Assembly: GCA_900110395.1 (NCBI GenBank)
Contig: FODP01000006.1
Location: forward strand, 15,581 to 79,580
DNA from: Rhodospirillales bacterium URHD0017
GTDB taxonomy: Bacteria > Pseudomonadota > Alphaproteobacteria > Reyranellales > Reyranellaceae
Length of the DNA: 64,000 bases
Direction of reading: 5' to 3'
Positions 59,362 to 64,000 of this stretch are shown one piece after another (within the stretch, counting starts at the first letter, position 1; every line of letters begins with the position of its first letter). The position numbers and the translations under genes are program-made. Below the pieces are notes generated by a model. That model did no database searches, was not told the DNA's origin, and saw nothing but the letters and a program-made list of their open reading frames with translations.

Positions 59362-59793
59362 CTACTTGATCGCCAGCAGCTCGACATCGAAGATCAGCGT
59401 GGCGTTGGGCGGAATGACACCGCCCGCACCGCGCTCGCCGTAGCCGAGCTGCGGCGGAATGATCAGGGTTCGCTTGCCGCCGACCTTCATGGTGGCGACG
59501 CCCTCGTCCCAGCCGGCGATGACGCGCTTCATGCCGATGGGAAACTCGAACGGCGCTCCGCGATCGACGGACGAATCGAATTTCTTCCCCTTCTTCCCGC
59601 TGTCGGAGAGCCAGCCGGTGTAGTGCATGACACAGGTCTGGCCGGTCTGGGGGCTGGCGCCCGTGCCGACGGTCGTGTCGATGATCTGCAGGCCTGTCGG
59701 AGTCGTCATGGCTTTTCCTTGCGTTTGCGCGGCGGCCGAACGGGCGGCGACGAGAGTTGTGAGTGCGATCATGACACGGCGGGTCACGGGCAT
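59362..59793 (-). CDS. FKBP-type peptidyl-prolyl isomerase, exported
   Basis: The 143-residue product has a signal-like start (RRVMIALTTLVAARSAAAQ) and a complete FKBP domain: GTGASPQTGQTCVMHYTGWL, KKFDSSVDRGAPFEFPIGMK, RVIAGWDEGVATMKVGGKRT, LIIPPQLGYGERGAGGVIPP and NATLIFDVELL, with the key aromatic and Asp residues. It assists folding in the periplasm. Its start overlaps the end of the molybdopterin oxidoreductase gene by 10 bp, suggesting co-expression. Confidence 0.94.
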   Translation of the reverse strand: MPVTRRVMIALTTLVAARSAAAQTQGKAMTTPTGLQIIDTTVGTGASPQTGQTCVMHYTGWLSDSGKKGKKFDSSVDRGAPFEFPIGMKRVIAGWDEGVATMKVGGKRTLIIPPQLGYGERGAGGVIPPNATLIFDVELLAIK

Positions 59794-61997
59794 GCGGCGA
59801 CCTCGACGAGATTCGTATTATACGTTGTCGCCCCGCACGGCGCCGACCGGTCCTCCGCCAGCGCATTGGCACAGCCCGCAGTGTCGCCGCCGTCCCCGGT
59901 TGGGGCGAACCACGCCCCCTCCTTGATCGAGACCACGCCCGGCGCGATCCGGGACGTGACCCTGACCGGCAGCAGCGTCGAGCCGCGATCGTTGAAGACC
60001 CGCACCTTCTGGCCGTCCACGATGCCCCGCGCCTTCGCGTCGCCGGGGTTCATCCACACGTCGTCGGGATCGACCCGGGCCAGCAGCGGCTGGTTGCCGT
60101 GGATCGAATGCGTGCGCGCCCGCGACTTGGGGCTGCACAGCATCAGCGGGTATTTCGCGTCCGGCGCGACCGGGTCGAACCAGGTCGGGATCGCCGGCAT
60201 GGCGCCGAGGCCGTAGCGATCGGGCTTGGCCGCCATCGCCATCGAGTAGATCTCGATCCTGCCCGACGGCGTCGTGAACCTGTGGCTGTCGGGGTCGCGG
60301 ATCTGGTCGGCGAAGGCCACCGCGTCCTGGGGCGGCGCGAAGCGCGCGACGCCCGCTTCCCGGAACGCCTCGAAGTCGTCGACGGCGTCCTTCGTGAGGT
60401 CACGCAGCCACTGCTCCTCGCTCCGGTCGTCGTAGTCGTTGATGCCGAGCCGCTGCGCCAGCTCGGCGAAGATCGCGCGGTCGTCGCGGCATTCGTACAT
60501 CGGCGCGATGGCCTGCTTCATGTAGATCGCGTAGTGGCCGGCGCCGGCCCACGGCGTGTGGACGTCGTTGCGTTCCCAGAAGGTCGTGGCCGGCAGCACG
60601 ATGTCGGCCATGCGCGCGGTCGGCGTGAGGAAATTGTCCTGCGCCACGATCAGTTCCACGCCGTCGAGCGAGGCGGCGATCTTGTTGGCGTTGGGGCACT
60701 GGTTGAAGAGATTGCCGCCCGCCGAATAGAGCATCCTGATGTCGGCCGGATAGCCGCCGGACTTTCCCCGGGCGAGGAGATCGGCGAGCAGCGGCGTCGC
60801 CACCCTGGCCTCGATCGGGTTGCTGCCGGTCGGCAGTCCCTTGATGCCGGTGCGGCCGGTGGCGCCGTTGCTGACGCCGGAATTGCCGCCGGCGATGCCG
60901 ACATTGCCGGTGATCGCCGCCAGCGCATAGGCGGCGCGGTGGAACTGCTCGCCGAAGGTCGTGCGGCCCGGCGCGTAGCCGCAGTGCAAGGCTGCGGGCT
61001 TGGTCGTGGCGAACTCGATCGCCAGCCGGCGGATCGTCTCGGCCGGGATGCCGCAGCGCGCCTCGGCCCATTCGGGAGTCTTCGGGATGCCGTCGCCCTC
61101 GCCCAGCAGGTAGGCCTTCCAGGACCCGCCGCGCGGAGCGCCGGCGGGCAAGCCCTCTTCGTCGAAGCCCAGCACGTGGCGGTCGCAGTAGGCCTGGTCG
61201 TGCAGGCCCTCGCTGACGATGACCTGGGCCATGGCGATCAGGGCGGCGGCGTCGGTCGAGGGCTTGATGAAGATGTGCTCATCGGCCAGCGCCTGGCTGG
61301 TGCGGGTGCGCCGCGGATCGACGGCGACGATGCGCACGCCCTTCTTCCTGGCTTCCTTCAGGTACTGATAAGTTCCCGTGCCGAAGGTGCCGTCGGCCGG
61401 GCTCCAGCCCCACATCACGATCAGCTTGGAGTTGACGTAGTCGGTGGGCTCGCGGCCCGAGCTCTTGTAGTCGGCCTTGGCGCCGAAGGTCATGCGCACG
61501 GCAAAGATCTCGGCCTCGGCCGACATGTTGGACCACAGCTCGGTGCAGCCGCCGAACTTGTAGAAGAAGCGCTTGGCCAGGCCGGCCGTGGTGTGCAGCG
61601 CCGAGGTGCTGCCGGTGCGGCTCAGGTCGACGAAGGCGGCGTTGCCGTACCGGTCGCGGATGCGGCGCATCTCGCGGGCGATGTGGCCCAGCGCCTCGTC
61701 CCAGGAGATGCGCTCGAACTGGCCTGACCCGCGCGGCCCGGTGCGGCGCATGGGATATTGCAGGCGGTCCTTGTGATGCAGCCGCTCGATCTGGCCGACG
61801 CCGCGGGCGCAGGCATGCAGCGGCGGCAGGTCGGGCTGCCAGCGCGCCGGGTCGGTCGAGATCCGGACGATGCGGTCGTCGACCACGTGGGCGTTGACCA
61901 CGCAGCGGCCGCCGCAATTGTGGCCGCAGGTGCTGGTGACGACGGTCTCGCCCTTCCGGCCGGCGGGGCGCGGGTTCTGGTAGATCGTGTCGGGCAT
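59784..61997 (-). CDS. molybdopterin-dependent oxidoreductase (DMSO reductase family)
   Basis: The 737-residue enzyme has an N-terminal [4Fe-4S] motif at Cys24, Cys28, Cys32 and Cys63 (STCGHNCGGRCVV and HACARG), then KLIVMWGWSPADGTFGTGTY, RIVAVDPRRTRTSQALADEH, AYALAAITGNVGIAGGNSGV and YSAGGNLFNQCPNANKIAAS for the two molybdopterin guanine dinucleotides, and MLCSPKSRARTHSIHGNQPL near the C-terminus. It resembles DmsA/BisC-type enzymes but has no Tat signal, so it is probably cytosolic or imported by a partner. No electron-transfer subunits are adjacent. Confidence 0.92.
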   Translation of the reverse strand: MPDTIYQNPRPAGRKGETVVTSTCGHNCGGRCVVNAHVVDDRIVRISTDPARWQPDLPPLHACARGVGQIERLHHKDRLQYPMRRTGPRGSGQFERISWDEALGHIAREMRRIRDRYGNAAFVDLSRTGSTSALHTTAGLAKRFFYKFGGCTELWSNMSAEAEIFAVRMTFGAKADYKSSGREPTDYVNSKLIVMWGWSPADGTFGTGTYQYLKEARKKGVRIVAVDPRRTRTSQALADEHIFIKPSTDAAALIAMAQVIVSEGLHDQAYCDRHVLGFDEEGLPAGAPRGGSWKAYLLGEGDGIPKTPEWAEARCGIPAETIRRLAIEFATTKPAALHCGYAPGRTTFGEQFHRAAYALAAITGNVGIAGGNSGVSNGATGRTGIKGLPTGSNPIEARVATPLLADLLARGKSGGYPADIRMLYSAGGNLFNQCPNANKIAASLDGVELIVAQDNFLTPTARMADIVLPATTFWERNDVHTPWAGAGHYAIYMKQAIAPMYECRDDRAIFAELAQRLGINDYDDRSEEQWLRDLTKDAVDDFEAFREAGVARFAPPQDAVAFADQIRDPDSHRFTTPSGRIEIYSMAMAAKPDRYGLGAMPAIPTWFDPVAPDAKYPLMLCSPKSRARTHSIHGNQPLLARVDPDDVWMNPGDAKARGIVDGQKVRVFNDRGSTLLPVRVTSRIAPGVVSIKEGAWFAPTGDGGDTAGCANALAEDRSAPCGATTYNTNLVEVAACP

Positions 61998-62066
61998 GGC
62001 GGGAGTGTAGCAAGCCCAGGGGTGGCCTGCGAACGGCCGACGCTGCGGCGACGACCGAAGGAATAG

Positions 62067-62135
62067 CTGTCATCCCGAGCGCAGCGCGGGACCTTTACCG
62101 TCGCTAACAGCCCCTCGCATGGCTCGGGGTGACAG
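62067..62135. repeat. REP-like inverted repeat
   Basis: CTGTCATCCCGAGC (62067-62080) pairs with 62122-62135 at 13 of 14 positions. It shares TCATCCCGA..G and GGGACCT with the elements at 6927-7051 and 35799-35920. It fills the gap between the oxidoreductase and acyl carrier protein genes. Confidence 0.75.
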
Positions 62136-62143
62136 AAGGGGAC

Positions 62144-62470
62144 TTACTTCGCCGTCAGGGCCGCGCGCAGGCGATGGGTGCGGCTGGCCGGCCGGACCGC
62201 CGAGAACTTCTCGGCCGCCAGCTGGGCGGCCGCGACCGCCTCGACCTGGGTTTTCACGCAGCGCACGGCGTCGCCCAGTGTGGCGAGGCTGGTCGCCTCG
62301 CGGTTGGGGATTACGACGCTGAACTGTTCCTCGCAGGACATCACGATCTCGACCACGTCCAGGCTGTCGGCGCCCAGGTCCTCGAACCGGGTGTCGTCCG
62401 CCAGCTGCGATCCGTCGATGCCGAGGTGAAAAGCGAGGATATCCCTGACTTGCGTACCGATGTCACTCAC
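62144..62470 (-). CDS. acyl carrier protein with Ala-rich C-terminal extension
   Basis: The 108-residue product from GTG 62470 is an acyl carrier domain: VSDIGTQVRDILAFHLGIDG, DTRFEDLGADSLDVVEIVMS with the phosphopantetheine Ser in GADSLD, and EEQFSVVIPNREATSLATLG. About 30 Ala/Arg-rich residues follow the domain, which are absent from the fatty-acid-synthase protein. GGGAGCG upstream supports the GTG; ATG 62611 would add an improbable head. No acyltransferase or synthase is adjacent, so the partner pathway is unknown. Confidence 0.85.
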   Translation of the reverse strand: MSDIGTQVRDILAFHLGIDGSQLADDTRFEDLGADSLDVVEIVMSCEEQFSVVIPNREATSLATLGDAVRCVKTQVEAVAAAQLAAEKFSAVRPASRTHRLRAALTAK

Positions 62471-62605
62471 CGCAACGCTCCCAAGCTGAGCCCCCCACAA
62501 GGCCCGTCCCTTCCGTATACGCGCGTCGGCGGCAGCGGTGGTGTGATCGTCATCGACGCCGTGCACTTTGCGCTCGGCTGTGGCGCTCGCGACACAGACA
62601 AAAGT

Positions 62606-62797
62606 CATGCTCCTCTCCCCCGCCAGCCCCGCTTCGCTCCTGCGGAGCATCGAAGGGCTTAAGTCGAGCACGCAGCCATAGCCACCGAAGCTGCCCCGCA
62701 GCGTAGGTGGCCAGGGGGAGAGGCTGGGTGAGGGGGCGTCGACAGCTCGTGCAACCCCCTCACCCAACCTCTCCCCCTAGCGGGGGAGAGGAGCATG
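62606..62797. repeat. MITE-like palindromic element with 18-bp terminal inverted repeats
   Basis: In the 341-bp gap 62471-62811, CATGCTCCTCTCCCCCGC (62606-62623) is perfectly inverted at 62780-62797. Inside, 62713-62736 pairs with 62755-62778 at 23 of 24 positions around an 18-nt loop. There is no coding frame. The element ends 14 bp before the M20 peptidase start, so it supplies the leader sequence of that gene. Confidence 0.85.
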
Positions 62798-62811
62798 ATT
62801 CAAACTGCGGC

Positions 62812-64000
62812 ATGGACCCCGACCGCCTGAGACAGTTCGTCGATCCCTTCTGGGACGATTCCATCCTGCCCTCGATCACCGAGTACATCCGCATCCCCAA
62901 CAAGTCGCCGGCCTTCGACCCCGACTGGGTCGCGCACGGCTACATGGAGGACGCCGTCAAGCTGATGGTGGCCTGGGCCCAGCCGCAGCTCGCCGGGTTC
63001 CCCGGCGCCACCCTCGAGGTGGTGCGGTTGCCCGGGCGCACGCCGCTGATCTTCATCGAGGTGCCGGGCGACAGCGATGACACCGTTCTGCTCTACGGCC
63101 ATCTCGACAAGCAGCCCGAGATGAAGGGCTGGGCCGAGGGCATGGGGCCGTGGATCCCGGTGCGCCAGGGCGACAAGCTCTATGGCCGCGGCGGCGCCGA
63201 CGACGGCTACGCCATCTATGCCTGCCTGTGTGCGCTGAAGGCGCTGGCCGAGCAGAAGGTGCCGCGCGGGCGCTGCGTCATCATGATCGAGGCCTGCGAG
63301 GAAAGCGGCAGCTACGACCTGCCCTTCTACGTCGATCACCTGATGGGCCGCATCGGCAAGCCGTCGCTGGTCGTCTGCCTCGATTCCGGCTGCGGCGACT
63401 GGGAGCGGCTGTGGCTCACCACATCGCTGCGCGGCATTGCCGGCGGGACGCTCACGGTGCGCGTGCTGACCGAGGGCGTCCATTCGGGCGACGCCTCGGG
63501 CATCGTGCCCTCCTCCTTCCGCATCACGCGCGGGCTGCTGTCGCGTCTCGAGGACGAGGTCACGGGCGAGATCAGGCTGCCCGACCTCTATGTCCAGATC
63601 CCGCCGCAGCGCATCGAGCAGGCCAAGGCGGCGGCGCGCGTGCTGGGCAGCCAGGTCCACGCCAAGTTCCCGTTCGCCGGCGCGACGCGGCCGATGGTCG
63701 ACGACACCACGCCGGATTCCTTGGGGCAGATGGTGCTGAACCGGACCTGGCGGCCGCAGCTCGCGGTGATCGGCATGGACGGCTATCCCGCGCCGGGCGA
63801 CGCCGGCAACGTGCTGCTGCCTTTCTCGACGGCCCAGCTCAGCCTGCGCACACCGCCGACGCTCGACGCCAAGGCCGCGGTGCAGGCGCTCAAGAAGACG
63901 CTGGAAGCCGACCCGCCGCACGGCGCCGAGGTCACTTTCGAGGGCAATGAGGGCCAGAGCGGCTGGCATGCGCCGCCGCTCGCGCCGTGGCTCGAGAAGG
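62812..64000 (+). CDS. M20 family metallopeptidase (3' end beyond window)
   Basis: From ATG 62812 the frame stays open to the window edge (396 codons seen). It begins MDPDRLRQFVDPFWDDSILP and has the M20 zinc-site motifs LLYGHLDKQPEMKGW (HxD), KLYGRGGADDGYAIYACL (bridging Asp) and VIMIEACEESGSYD (catalytic Glu pair), then a dimerisation domain with VLTEGVHSGDASGIVPSSFR. Such enzymes are dipeptidases, carboxypeptidases or deacylases; the substrate cannot be told. No signal peptide, so cytosolic. ATG 62795 is out of frame. Confidence 0.92.
   Translation, partial: MDPDRLRQFVDPFWDDSILPSITEYIRIPNKSPAFDPDWVAHGYMEDAVKLMVAWAQPQLAGFPGATLEVVRLPGRTPLIFIEVPGDSDDTVLLYGHLDKQPEMKGWAEGMGPWIPVRQGDKLYGRGGADDGYAIYACLCALKALAEQKVPRGRCVIMIEACEESGSYDLPFYVDHLMGRIGKPSLVVCLDSGCGDWERLWLTTSLRGIAGGTLTVRVLTEGVHSGDASGIVPSSFRITRGLLSRLEDEVTGEIRLPDLYVQIPPQRIEQAKAAARVLGSQVHAKFPFAGATRPMVDDTTPDSLGQMVLNRTWRPQLAVIGMDGYPAPGDAGNVLLPFSTAQLSLRTPPTLDAKAAVQALKKTLEADPPHGAEVTFEGNEGQSGWHAPPLAPWLEK

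Noticed and set aside
60099..61727. 542-aa plus-strand open frame over the molybdopterin oxidoreductase
   Set aside because: Antisense shadow of a GC-rich gene with biased composition and no motifs.
1..64000. CRISPR array
   Set aside because: No direct repeats with regular unique spacers; the only tandem repeat is the in-frame 72-bp coding array at the left edge.

Overview
The window looks like chromosome of a GC-rich alphaproteobacterium, possibly a soil or freshwater Rhodospirillales/Rhizobiales lineage such as Reyranella. This placement is inferred from gene content only: Pss/Wzx/Wzy/Wzc exopolysaccharide genes, TAXI and urea/amide-type transport proteins, LLM oxidoreductase, oleate hydratase and many REP-like palindromes. 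No rRNA, tRNA, CRISPR array or transposase was found.

Layout. (1) 1-4.5 kb: six tightly packed plus-strand genes: the end of a coiled-coil/TPR-like protein with 72-bp tandem repeats, an orphan TAXI binding protein, a VasI-like and a DsrE-like exported protein, a pentapeptide-repeat protein fused to a TIR-like/Rossmann-like C-terminal domain, and a small winged-helix-like protein. (2) 4.5-10.6 kb: two VanZ-like paralogues flank a zinc-ribbon protein, a LemA/TPM/TPM envelope module and a family 5 solute-binding protein. (3) 10.9-28.3 kb: an exopolysaccharide cluster with three transcription blocks: a minus-strand initiating transferase and epimerase, a plus-strand tailoring operon (oxidoreductase, AKR-like, methyltransferase, pectate-lyase-fold protein), and a minus-strand assembly operon (GT2, Wzx, Wzy, GT4, PssD, PssE) whose last five genes are chained by 4-bp overlaps. 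A Wzc-like kinase and a methyltransferase run the other way. The two divergent promoter regions share a GATAAGAAAA motif. (4) 28.3-32.7 kb: cold-shock protein, M23 peptidase, small unknown genes and a methyltransferase. (5) 32.8-39.1 kb: a complete urea/amide-type ABC importer ending in an amidase, probably one uptake-and-hydrolysis operon. (6) 39.2-46.5 kb: a GH75-like protein, a frameshifted lysozyme-like pseudogene, a cupin-like protein, an LLM oxidoreductase, and oleate hydratase divergent from a GMC oxidoreductase. (7) 46.6-55.1 kb: an island with visibly different codon use and the most likely new system. A 1,325-aa NACHT/STAND ATPase with a C-terminal PD-(D/E)xK-type nuclease domain is translationally coupled to a DUF4143-like protein that lacks its usual ATPase half. 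Facing it is a minus-strand block with two more restriction-endonuclease-like proteins, one unknown gene and two very small genes. (8) 55.2-64 kb: glnS, a MaoC-like hydratase, an unknown cysteine-rich protein, FKBP isomerase, a molybdopterin oxidoreductase, an acyl carrier protein and the start of an M20 peptidase.

The window also carries several palindromic repeat families, one of which forms part of a protein-coding sequence, and C-terminal gene remnants (solute-binding protein, molybdopterin oxidoreductase, cytochrome c), pointing to repeated local rearrangement. Family assignments come from motifs recognised by eye; no database search was run.
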